Below, piece by piece: positions 24,160-31,881 of a DNA stretch of 32,255 bases. Position 1 is the first letter of the stretch, and every line of letters begins with the position of its first letter. Source of the DNA: Anaerolineales bacterium (GTDB lineage: Bacteria; Chloroflexota; Anaerolineae; Anaerolineales; UBA6668). Location: contig JAHDBS010000007.1 in the NCBI GenBank assembly GCA_020630225.1, positions 2,629 through 34,883 on the forward strand. Reading direction: 5' to 3'. A program made the translations under genes and the position numbers. Below the pieces are notes generated by a model that worked only from the letters and a program-made list of their open reading frames with translations, was not told where the DNA came from and searched no databases.

Positions 24160-26703
24160 ATGCGAGAGATTAGAGAAGTGCACGTAAATTATTCACACTC
24201 ACAAGTGCGGTTCAAACGGTTGCTTAGAAGAGCCTTACAGCTTGCGCTATTTGTGGGGCTTTTGGGGCTAAGTTACAACCCTGTGTTTGCTGCAACGCTA
24301 ACAGTGACTAGCGCCGCAGATTCCGGCGCAGGAACGCTGCGAGACACTATTGCTAGTGCATCCAATGGTGACGAAATTGTTTTTGACGCCAGTCTAAACG
24401 GCGGGACTATTACGTTGGCTAGTGTGATCGACATCGCAACAAATGTGACGATCAATGGGAATAGCCAGATCACGTTGAGTGGCGGCAATAGTAATCAAAT
24501 TTTCGATATCGACAATGGCACTACTGTGACAATTGATGGCATCACATTTGTAAATGGGCGGCATGCTACTTTACATGGTGGTGCTATTACCAATAGCGGT
24601 AATTTGACCATCACCAATAGTATGTTTAGTGGGAATAATGCTGGGCAGAATGGTGGTGCTATTTTTAGCGATGGGACCGTGACGGTTTCAGACAGTAATT
24701 TCATTAGCAATACTGCTGGTGCGCGTGGTGGAGCAATTGACAATAATGGGACGTTCACGCTAACAAACGCTCAAATTTCAAGCAATAATGCGACGAATGG
24801 CGGTGGCATTGGAAATAGCGGCACGTTTACTGTCGAAAAGGCACAATTCGTCAACAATACAGCTTTTACGGGCGGTGGGATTGCCAACTCAGAAAACTTT
24901 TCTGTAACAGATAGTACGTTTTCGGAAAATACGGCTGACAATGGCGGCGCGATTTATAACTCGGGCGAAATGACAGTTGAAAACAGCACAATTGTCGGTA
25001 ATCGCGCGTTGGACGGTGCTGGTGCATCTAACACCAATGTGCTTAGTCTGAACAATACGACACTTTCAGCAAATATTGCGACTAACCTTGGTGGTGCCGT
25101 TTATAACTCGGTGACATTGAACCTCCGGAACAGTACGCTAACGCTGAACGAAGCAACGAGCGGCGCAGGGATCTATAGCATCTCTAATTCCACATTTTCA
25201 ACACACACACTTATTGTGAACCAAAATAGTGGTGATGACTGTGTAGGCGATGTCACCTCTAATCGCTATAACATCGATAGTGATGGCACCTGTAGCTTTA
25301 CCAGCACCGGCGACCAGTCGGATCAAGATATTGAATTAGGCGAGCTAGCTGACAATGGTGGGGAAACGCAAACGCACCAAATTCCACCAGGTAGTGTTGC
25401 GCATAATACTGGGAATACAAGCTGCCAATCAACAGATCAACGTGGCACGGCGCGCGCGCAAGATACTAATTGTGACATTGGCGCTCACGAATTGATTGTG
25501 CCAACTATGGCAATTTTGGGGAACGGTGTTCCGCTTACAACAGGTGACACTACCCCTGACGTTTCCGATTTCACTGACTTTGGCAATGTACCAATTGGGA
25601 CGCCTAAAACGACTAATTTTGAAATTACGAATACAGGTGAAGCCGATCTAGTTATTACCGCTATTGATAGTACAGATCCTCACTTTGAGGGGTTAGATTT
25701 ACCAATCGTTATCCCTGGGAACAGTACAGTTGTCTTGCCTATCCGCTTTTCACCAAATGAGTTAGAAGAGCTAACATCTACGATTACCATCACGCATAAT
25801 GATCCAAATCAACCGCCATTTGTTTTTGCTGTGGTGGCAACAGGTGTTCCACCAATTGATGGCAGTAGTATTGGCGGTGTCAGTAACGGTCCCGGCACTT
25901 ACGTTGAGGGGAGCTATTGGACAACCCCTGAAAATGGTTGTTGGCAAGGCGAATTTCTGTCAGGGTGTGTTTACCTGAATTTACAACGGGTTGATCATGC
26001 AACTGGTGGCAACCACTACTTGGACGCTGCGGAGGTAACAGTTCGTGATAACAGAGTCTGTTTGAACGTGCCTGCCGGATATCAGATTAGTGGGTACACG
26101 CTTAACCAAGATCCGAAGGAATTTTTCTTTGGGTCAAACTGTTTCCAATTTGATCCAGCTATTCATTTCAATGTCTACCGGATTGATTTTGCGATCATTC
26201 CAAATGTAGGGAGTGAAGAGACACCAAATTCTGGCACGGGCTTCTTCGTTGCTGGTAATGGTGGGGCCGGTTCGGATGCTGATCGAGGTGCCTTCTTTGC
26301 ACAAGGGGCTGCCGCTAACCCAACGGCTGTTCCGCCAACCGCGACTTTGCTCCCAACAGCGGAGCCTACACCGGACCCAACGGAAGTGATTAGTGCGACA
26401 GCAACTGCAAACGCTGTAGCGCAGATCCAAGCGCAGGCAACAGCAGATGCAGACCCAACACGAGTAGCGGCGTTGGCGCAACAGGCTGAAGTCTCAAGTG
26501 CTTCTACGGCTAGAGCAGAGGCGTTAGTGATCCAAACGCCTGTCTATAGCGAAGAGGCCGCTGCTAGGATAACGCGCGTGAGACTTTATTTCTGGCAAGA
26601 AATAACGCTGTACGTCCTCATTGGGGGCAGTGTGATTGCGCTCGGGCTGCTGGGCGGGATGGCGGCTCAGTCAATGGTCTACAACCGCGAAGAAGACGAA
26701 TAG
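24160..26703 (+). CDS. Membrane-anchored beta-helix (Pmp-like repeat) and ASH-domain surface protein
   Basis: The 847-residue product has a signal sequence (about 20-45, ALQLALFVGLLGLSY...VFA). It then carries a right-handed beta-helix-type region (about 46-400) rich in GGAI-x-NSG and F-x-x-N repeats as in chlamydial Pmp-like proteins, and an ASH/choice-of-anchor-D-type Ig-like domain (about 448-560, FGNVPIGTPKTTNFEITNTGEADLVI). A Cys-containing domain of unknown type (about 565-690), a Pro/Thr and Ala-rich stalk (725-800), one TM helix (about 816-838) and the acidic cytoplasmic tail YNREEDE follow. Unlike the proteins at 1-7404 it has no LPxTG. Start uncertain: a GTG at 24178 (after GAGAG) could be used instead of the ATG. 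It lies 15 bp after DUF1501 and is probably the third operon gene. Role inferred: surface adhesin or scaffold. Confidence 0.78.
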   Translation: MREIREVHVNYSHSQVRFKRLLRRALQLALFVGLLGLSYNPVFAATLTVTSAADSGAGTLRDTIASASNGDEIVFDASLNGGTITLASVIDIATNVTINGNSQITLSGGNSNQIFDIDNGTTVTIDGITFVNGRHATLHGGAITNSGNLTITNSMFSGNNAGQNGGAIFSDGTVTVSDSNFISNTAGARGGAIDNNGTFTLTNAQISSNNATNGGGIGNSGTFTVEKAQFVNNTAFTGGGIANSENFSVTDSTFSENTADNGGAIYNSGEMTVENSTIVGNRALDGAGASNTNVLSLNNTTLSANIATNLGGAVYNSVTLNLRNSTLTLNEATSGAGIYSISNSTFSTHTLIVNQNSGDDCVGDVTSNRYNIDSDGTCSFTSTGDQSDQDIELGELADNGGETQTHQIPPGSVAHNTGNTSCQSTDQRGTARAQDTNCDIGAHELIVPTMAILGNGVPLTTGDTTPDVSDFTDFGNVPIGTPKTTNFEITNTGEADLVITAIDSTDPHFEGLDLPIVIPGNSTVVLPIRFSPNELEELTSTITITHNDPNQPPFVFAVVATGVPPIDGSSIGGVSNGPGTYVEGSYWTTPENGCWQGEFLSGCVYLNLQRVDHATGGNHYLDAAEVTVRDNRVCLNVPAGYQISGYTLNQDPKEFFFGSNCFQFDPAIHFNVYRIDFAIIPNVGSEETPNSGTGFFVAGNGGAGSDADRGAFFAQGAAANPTAVPPTATLLPTAEPTPDPTEVISATATANAVAQIQAQATADADPTRVAALAQQAEVSSASTARAEALVIQTPVYSEEAAARITRVRLYFWQEITLYVLIGGSVIALGLLGGMAAQSMVYNREEDE

Positions 26704-26746
26704 TATAAAAAAAGAGCCACTCTGCAGAGTGGCTCTTTTTTTATAC
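26703..26746. terminator. Bidirectional intrinsic terminator, perfect 44-bp palindrome
   Basis: The sequence is identical to its reverse complement over 44 bp: GTAT, seven A, GAGCCACTC, TGCA, GAGTGGCTC, seven T, ATAC. It therefore forms a GC-rich stem with a U-tract on both strands. It starts on the last base of the plus-strand stop codon and ends 2 bp before the pdxH stop, so it terminates both convergent units. Confidence 0.93.
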
Positions 26747-26748
26747 AG

Positions 26749-27438
26749 TTACGGCGACAACCGCACAATTTCCCAGTTGCCATTGGCTTGTTTCCGATAG
26801 ACAACCCGGTCGTGCAGGCGACTAGGGCGTCCTTGCCAGAACTCAATTTCCTCTGGCACCACGCGGTAGCCACCCCAATAGTCAGGCACGTCAATCTGCT
26901 CGGCCTCGGCATATTCAGCGGTTAGCGCTGCTAGCTTGTCACTCAAATCCGACCGCTTTTCTACAACGCTGCTTTGCTTAGATGCCATCGCACCGAGCCG
27001 ACTGGCTTTGGGCCGCCGATTGAAATAGGCATTCGACATGTCATACGGCACTTTTTCGACAGTACCGGTAATGCGGACTTGGCGTTCCAGCACGTCCCAG
27101 AAGAAAGCTAGCCCGGCATGCGGATTGGCAGCTAGCTCTTGCCCTTTCCGGCTGGTGTAGTTGGTGTAGAACACAAACCCGTGTTCATCAAACCCTTTGA
27201 GCAACACAATTCTGACTGATGGCTTGCCGTCAGCATCAGCCGTTGCGAGTGACATCGCATTAGGCTCAATTAGATCGCTGGCGCTAGCGTCCGCAAACCA
27301 GTCTGCAAATTGCGCAAACGGATCAGCGCTGACGTTTTCAATCAGCAAATCGCCTTTTTGGTATTCCTTCCGCCGCGCATTGATTGCGTCACGAACAGCT
27401 TGAGTACGAGCTCGTTGAGAGAGAAGTTTATCGTTCAT
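26749..27438 (-). CDS. pdxH: Pyridoxamine/pyridoxine 5'-phosphate oxidase
   Basis: PdxH is an FMN-dependent homodimer that oxidises pyridoxine or pyridoxamine 5'-phosphate to pyridoxal 5'-phosphate (vitamin B6 salvage or synthesis). The 229-residue product is of normal length. It shows the family landmarks RIVLLKGFDEHGFVFYTNY, SRKGQELAANPHAGLAFFW, LERQVRITG, a Lys-Gln-Ser-Ser segment, EIEFWQGRPSRLHDR and the C-terminal W-x-I-x-R-L-x-P. ATG at 27438 was preferred over an in-frame GTG at 27459, because the GTG lies inside the arm of a 40-bp palindrome and adds only seven residues; neither has a good ribosome-binding site. No other B6 genes are adjacent. Confidence 0.95.
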   Translation of the reverse strand: MNDKLLSQRARTQAVRDAINARRKEYQKGDLLIENVSADPFAQFADWFADASASDLIEPNAMSLATADADGKPSVRIVLLKGFDEHGFVFYTNYTSRKGQELAANPHAGLAFFWDVLERQVRITGTVEKVPYDMSNAYFNRRPKASRLGAMASKQSSVVEKRSDLSDKLAALTAEYAEAEQIDVPDYWGGYRVVPEEIEFWQGRPSRLHDRVVYRKQANGNWEIVRLSP

Positions 27439-27456
27439 GGGATTATGTAACGTTTC

Positions 27457-27496
27457 CACAGGGTAGTGACATGACGCGTCATGTCACTACCCTGTG
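27457..27496. repeat. Perfect 40-bp palindrome upstream of pdxH
   Basis: The 40 bases from CACAGGGTAGTGACATGACG to its reverse complement match perfectly, with centre ACGCGT and no loop or mismatch. On the minus strand it lies 74 bp past the transporter gene stop and 18 bp before the pdxH ATG. No T-tract follows on either strand, unlike the other terminators here, so its role as terminator, operator or mobile palindromic repeat is open. Confidence 0.85.
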
Positions 27497-27570
27497 ACGA
27501 TCATTTAGGATATTTAGAAGCTTATCAACTTTTGCTTGTACGCGCAGCCGTGTGCCAAAAACGTACAGCC

Positions 27571-28461
27571 CTACGCCAAAAACAAAATCGCCACGCCCCC
27601 AATTGCAATTAGCGTCCCAACAATCGACTGCCACGAAATGTTCTCGTTGAACACGTAATACCCAATCGGGATCATAAACACTGGGGGCAACGCCAACAAC
27701 GTACTCGCAACCCCAAGGTGAGTCGTCTTGAACGCCACGCTAGACAGCCACACCCCAATAAACGGACCGAAGAAGACCGTAATCAGCAGCAGGAACGATG
27801 CCCGTCGCTCGCGGTACAGCACTTTGTAGCTGGACACCAATTCACGATAAAACAACAAAATGATCGCCGTAGCGACAATCCCACCAATGATGCGCACCAA
27901 GGTGGCATTCAACGCGGAAATATCCCCTGTTTCAAAGGCTAGCCGGGTCATAAAAGCGCCAATGCCTTGCCCTGCGGCAGCGAGAAATCCAAACAGTACA
28001 CCTAGCTTGTAATTGGTGTACTCTGGGCGTGACGTCACGCTATTGCGGTCAGAGATCACCCATGCAACGCCGCCTAAGGTGACTCCCATCCCTAGAATTT
28101 GAGTCGTGGTGGAAACTTCCCCTAAAAAGACCCATGCCAACAATGCGCTAAATAGCGGGGCGCAGACCATCAACAGCATGCCTAGGCGCGGGCCAATGTA
28201 ACGGTAAGAGCCAAATAGAAAGATATCGCCCAGCGCTAGCCCAACTGCCCCTGAGGTGAGCAGCCAGCCCCATGCGGTCGGCGTAATGTCAACTGTCCAC
28301 GGCATGCCTGTAATGAACCAATTACTTAGCAGCAAAAACACAAACGTGACGGGCAGCCGAAAGGCTTGCATCACGCGTGAGTTGACATCTTTTTCATGGA
28401 TGAGACCCACTAACATACTGCCAATGGACCACAAAATTGCGGCGGAAAGTCCTGCGATCAT
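27571..28461 (-). CDS. EamA/DMT-superfamily transporter
   Basis: The 296-residue product has about ten TM helices as two repeated halves of five, the EamA (drug/metabolite transporter) architecture. Supporting segments are LSAAILWSIGSMLVG at the N-terminus, GLALGDIFLFGSYRYIGPRLGMLLMVCAPLFSALLAWVFLGE ending the first half, and a matching PPVFMIPIGYYVFNE segment near the end. Substrate cannot be told from sequence. The start was set at the ATG at 28461: the longest frame opens at a TTG (28521) inside a hairpin, and those 20 extra codons are made of two terminator hairpins. The ATG lies just after a T-run with no ribosome-binding site, so the gene must have its own promoter, read through the terminators, or be translated in an unusual way. 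Confidence 0.85.
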   Translation of the reverse strand: MIAGLSAAILWSIGSMLVGLIHEKDVNSRVMQAFRLPVTFVFLLLSNWFITGMPWTVDITPTAWGWLLTSGAVGLALGDIFLFGSYRYIGPRLGMLLMVCAPLFSALLAWVFLGEVSTTTQILGMGVTLGGVAWVISDRNSVTSRPEYTNYKLGVLFGFLAAAGQGIGAFMTRLAFETGDISALNATLVRIIGGIVATAIILLFYRELVSSYKVLYRERRASFLLLITVFFGPFIGVWLSSVAFKTTHLGVASTLLALPPVFMIPIGYYVFNENISWQSIVGTLIAIGGVAILFLA

Positions 28462-28464
28462 AAG

Positions 28465-28492
28465 AAAAAAGCTCGGCGCTGAGGCCGAGCTT
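28465..28492 (-). terminator. Intrinsic terminator 2 between pheT and the transporter gene
   Basis: On the minus strand a 9-bp stem AAGCTCGGC/GCCGAGCTT with a 6-nt loop runs into six T residues (28465-28470). It ends only 3 nt before the transporter ATG, so it acts either as the second terminator of the pheT unit or as an attenuator-like element of the transporter. Confidence 0.75.
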
Positions 28493-28515
28493 GAGGTTGT
28501 TTTGGTTACAAAATG

Positions 28516-28543
28516 TCTCAAAGTCCTCTAAAGGACTTTGAGA
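28516..28543 (-). terminator. Hairpin terminator 1 just after pheT
   Basis: A 12-bp perfect stem TCTCAAAGTCCT/AGGACTTTGAGA with a 4-nt loop starts 14 nt after the pheT stop. On the minus strand it is followed by CATTTTG, a weak U-tract. With the next hairpin it forms a tandem pair. Confidence 0.7.
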
Positions 28544-28557
28544 TGTGGTCAGTTCGT

Positions 28558-31098
28558 TTACGAATCCCGCAACACTGCGCCGAGTTCATACCCCAGTCGT
28601 TTGACGATCTTCGTGCGGATCTTAGCAGCGTCTTTGTCGGTCAGAGTCTTGTCCATCGATTGATAGGTCAAACGATAGGCAAGGCTTTTCTTTCCGTCGC
28701 CTAACTTGTCACCGCGATAGACATCGAAGAGGTCGGCTTTTGCAAGGCTGCGACCACCAGTTTGTTTGACTAAGAATTCTACTTGTGACGCGGGAATGCC
28801 TTCATCCACAATCAGCGCGATGTCTTCAATGATTGCTGGGAAGCGAGAAATTGCTGTGGTTTTGTAGGTGCTTGGAATTGCCGCCACAATCGCACTGAGA
28901 TTCAGGTCCGCGACCAAGACAGGTTGGTCTCCCATGCCGTAATTCCCACGCACTTGTGGATGCAGTTCTCCGAATGTGCCAAGGTTGGCGTCGCCAATCA
29001 TCAGCGCGGCGGTTTTACCCGGCGCAAAGGTTGGATGTTCAACGGCCTTTACGCTGTAAGGTGCCAAGTGCAATCCATCCACAGTCGCGTCAATGATGCC
29101 TTTGAGGTCATAGAAGTCCATGGCTTCTGGGGCGTTGGCATTCCACGTTTCTGCATCGCGCTTGCCTGTGAGCAAGATCACTAAACGAACTTGTTCTTCT
29201 GGCATTTCCGCTTCCCCATTGCTCATGAGGAACACTGGCGCAATTTCAAACAACGCTTGGCGCGGTTGCATGCGATTTTTGGCCGCAATTTCTAGAACGC
29301 TATTGAGCAAGCTTTGGCGCATCACGGTCATTTCGGCCGAGATTGGCTTTGCCAACCCAAGGTAAGGGTAGGCGGCATCGGCGCCAAGCTTGGCTTCTTG
29401 CTCAGGGCTTGTCAGACGATAGGTGATGAGTTCTTGCAAGCCAAAAGTCACCATCAGATTGCGCACGCGTTGTTCTAGTTCTAACGCTGTGTTGCCGCGT
29501 TGCGGTGGCATTTGATCTGAAATTTGCACTTCAGGAATGCGGTCGTACCCATAAATGCGCGCAATTTCTTCGGTAATATCGGCGAGCCCGACAACGCCTG
29601 TGCCAACGTCCAAACGGGTGTTTGGCACGGTAATGCGCAAAACATCACCCTGATCTTCAACAGCGAAGTCTAGGGCAGACAAAATGCGCAGCAATTCAGG
29701 GCGCTCGATTTCAATGCCGAGCTGGCGCTTGACGTTGGCGACTGGATAGTCCAACACAATTGGTGCAGGCGGCATTGGATAGTTATCAATCATGCCTTGG
29801 GCAATGGTGCCACCGCCGAGTTGGCGCATCAGCTCGGCGCCGCGCCAGTTGGTGGCGGCGGCCAAGTCAGGGTGAACGCCACGACTGTAACGGTAACCTG
29901 CTTGCGAGGTTTGCAAAGCATATTCTTGGACGCTCTTGCGAATGTTGATGTATTCCCAAGCTGCCACTTCAAGCAAAACGTTGGTGGTGTGGTCCTCTAC
30001 TTCAGATTCCAAACCACCCATAATTCCGCCCAGTGACAGTGCGCCAGCAGTGTCTGCAACCAAGATGGTGTTTGGGTTGAGCTTCCGGTCGACACCGTCT
30101 AGCGTGGTCAACTCTTCACCAGCATCTGGCAAGCGCGTGATGATGGTCGGGCAGTCTGAGCCAGCGCGTTTCTTGAGCGTGTCATAGTCAAACGCGTGTA
30201 GCGGATTGCCGGTTTCGAGCATCACATAGTTGGTGATGTCCACCATGTTACTAATCGCGCGGACGCCGCACAGACGCAAACGGCGTTGCATCCAGTCTGG
30301 CGATGGCTTGATTTCGATGCCTTCGATCAACGTTGCGGTGAAGCGTGGATTGAGTTCAGGCTCGCGAATATCAATCTTGATGCGGCCTTCAATGCTTGGG
30401 CCTTCCATGACTGGCGTGACGGTTGGCATTTTGAACGGCTTATCTAAGATGGCGGCAACTTCACGGGCGACTCCCAACACGCTCGCGTTGCGGATCATGT
30501 TTGGCGTGATGGCAATGTCAAAGACAACATCTCCAATGTAGTCCACCAGTGGCGTGCCTGCCGCTGGGACTGGTTCGCCGTTTGGCCCCGGTTCAAAAAT
30601 GATGATGCCTTCGTGTTCTTCGGAAATCCCGAGTTCTTTTTCAGACGCCACCATGGAGGTGCTTTCAACGCCGCGAATTTTGGCCTTCTTGAGCTTGGTG
30701 AGAACCCAGCCCGCTTTGTGACCGTCATAAATTTGGGCGCCAAGTTTGACCCAAGCGGCTTTCAATGGCGTGTCTAGAGTGCCGGCGTTGCGCAAGTGCG
30801 CAAGGTTCGGCGCACCCGTTAGCACGACGTGTGTTTCTTCGCCATCGAAGAGGTCGCAGAGCACCAGCTTGTCTGCATCTGGGTGTGGATTGACGCCAAC
30901 AATGTCAGCAACAATGAACTTTTCACGATCCCAAGGTAGACCAGTGATTTTGGCTTCTTGTTGCCCGGTTGGTTGAGGCAAGCCGATATATTCCATCGCT
31001 TCGACTTCAAGGCCAGCGAAGGTCATTTTCTTTGCAAGTTCGTCGGCTGGGATGTCAATGTCGACATATTCTTTCAGCCAAGATAAAGGGACTTTCAT
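28558..31098 (-). CDS. pheT: Phenylalanyl-tRNA synthetase beta subunit
   Basis: This is the beta chain of the alpha2-beta2 enzyme that charges tRNA-Phe; it carries tRNA binding and editing. The 846-residue product is slightly longer than typical. Order: N-terminal MKVPLSWLKEYVDIDI; EMAPII-like tRNA-binding domain (about 60-200, VNPHPDADKLVLCDLFDG); B3/B4 editing domain (about 220-400, ISNMVDITNYVMLETGNPLHAFD); B5 domain (about 415-490, ITEEIARIYGYDRIPE); catalytic-like core; and C-terminal FDX-ACB anticodon-binding domain (about 750-844, SRFPAIIEDIALIVDEGIP). pheS is not upstream, where an SseB-like gene sits 3 bp away instead, so the alpha-subunit gene is beyond the window or elsewhere. Two tandem hairpins end the unit. 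Confidence 0.96.
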   Translation of the reverse strand: MKVPLSWLKEYVDIDIPADELAKKMTFAGLEVEAMEYIGLPQPTGQQEAKITGLPWDREKFIVADIVGVNPHPDADKLVLCDLFDGEETHVVLTGAPNLAHLRNAGTLDTPLKAAWVKLGAQIYDGHKAGWVLTKLKKAKIRGVESTSMVASEKELGISEEHEGIIIFEPGPNGEPVPAAGTPLVDYIGDVVFDIAITPNMIRNASVLGVAREVAAILDKPFKMPTVTPVMEGPSIEGRIKIDIREPELNPRFTATLIEGIEIKPSPDWMQRRLRLCGVRAISNMVDITNYVMLETGNPLHAFDYDTLKKRAGSDCPTIITRLPDAGEELTTLDGVDRKLNPNTILVADTAGALSLGGIMGGLESEVEDHTTNVLLEVAAWEYINIRKSVQEYALQTSQAGYRYSRGVHPDLAAATNWRGAELMRQLGGGTIAQGMIDNYPMPPAPIVLDYPVANVKRQLGIEIERPELLRILSALDFAVEDQGDVLRITVPNTRLDVGTGVVGLADITEEIARIYGYDRIPEVQISDQMPPQRGNTALELEQRVRNLMVTFGLQELITYRLTSPEQEAKLGADAAYPYLGLAKPISAEMTVMRQSLLNSVLEIAAKNRMQPRQALFEIAPVFLMSNGEAEMPEEQVRLVILLTGKRDAETWNANAPEAMDFYDLKGIIDATVDGLHLAPYSVKAVEHPTFAPGKTAALMIGDANLGTFGELHPQVRGNYGMGDQPVLVADLNLSAIVAAIPSTYKTTAISRFPAIIEDIALIVDEGIPASQVEFLVKQTGGRSLAKADLFDVYRGDKLGDGKKSLAYRLTYQSMDKTLTDKDAAKIRTKIVKRLGYELGAVLRDS

Positions 31099-31101
31099 GA
31101 G

Positions 31102-31881
31102 TTAGTTACCACCCTGTGCGACGGTTTTTGCCAGTTCCATTGAGAATGCTTTGGGCTTTGGTGGCCCCGCAGGATTGAACACAATCCCTTGCAGACTTGG
31201 GATGCTAGCGAGCTTTGTGAACAGCTTGCTACCTTCCAATGCCAGCGTGAGCGGTTGTGTCGCCCCCGGATTTGCTTCCATGTAATTTGCAATAAATGCA
31301 GCAGTACAGTCGTCAGCGGTAAAGACGGCTGCAATTTGACGCCCTGCGCCGTCTGGTGCCAACAGTAAGTTCGCACCCCGTTCGGTTTCGCGTAACAAAA
31401 TTTGAAAGACTGGATAGTGATACAGATAGTTGAAAATCTTTGGATCACTGTCTTCATTGATCAGCATTTGTTCGAGTTTGACGGCCATCGCTGCTTGGCG
31501 GAAGTCATCCACCTTGTCGTCCATAAAGCGCAGACCGCTTTCGGTGCCAAGGTCAATGTCAATGACTTTTGCCGCTGTACCGATTAGTTCAAAGACCTCC
31601 ACGGTACTGAGCTTGGTCATATCGCCCCGAATTTGATCCGGGTCGTTTTCTTGACCAAACTTCCAAATGGCGTCAGCGTCTGAGAAGAGCAGCGCTTGTG
31701 GATATTCACGCTGCGTTTCTGTGTCTTCAAAAACGCCTAACTTGATTTGTAAGTTGCCGTTTTTGTCTTTTTGCGTTGGGACTTGCCAGCTGTCATATTC
31801 TGCGAGAAAGCGCAGTAGTCCGACATAGTCTAGTTTTTCTGATTTGAACAGCTCGATGCTAGTTCTTGGGACGTTGTTCAT
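31102..31881 (-). CDS. SseB-like N-terminal-domain protein, probably two tandem copies
   Basis: This cytoplasmic-looking 259-residue protein lacks signal peptide and TM. Two halves each resemble the SseB N-terminal domain (PF07179-type): a first with YPQALLFSDADAIWKF ... LSTVEVFELIGTAAKVIDIDLGTES (about 60-135), and a second with AVFTADDCTAAFI ... LEGSKLFTKL ... QGIVFNPAGPPKPKAF (about 180-250). SseB-family function is poorly defined. Start set at the ATG at 31881, which overlaps the upstream acetyltransferase stop as ATGA; a TTG four codons earlier lies inside that gene. It ends 3 bp before the pheT ATG, so the three genes are tightly coupled in one minus-strand unit. The family call is from pattern memory and moderately certain. 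Confidence 0.55.
   Translation of the reverse strand: MNNVPRTSIELFKSEKLDYVGLLRFLAEYDSWQVPTQKDKNGNLQIKLGVFEDTETQREYPQALLFSDADAIWKFGQENDPDQIRGDMTKLSTVEVFELIGTAAKVIDIDLGTESGLRFMDDKVDDFRQAAMAVKLEQMLINEDSDPKIFNYLYHYPVFQILLRETERGANLLLAPDGAGRQIAAVFTADDCTAAFIANYMEANPGATQPLTLALEGSKLFTKLASIPSLQGIVFNPAGPPKPKAFSMELAKTVAQGGN

Noticed and set aside
27439-27459. GTG start for pdxH
   Set aside because: It sits inside the 40-bp palindrome, has no ribosome-binding site and adds only seven non-conserved residues; this remains less certain than the other two.
28462-28521. Upstream TTG start for the EamA transporter
   Set aside because: The extra 20 codons consist of terminator hairpins and a T-run, and the added residues are not hydrophobic like the family N-terminus.
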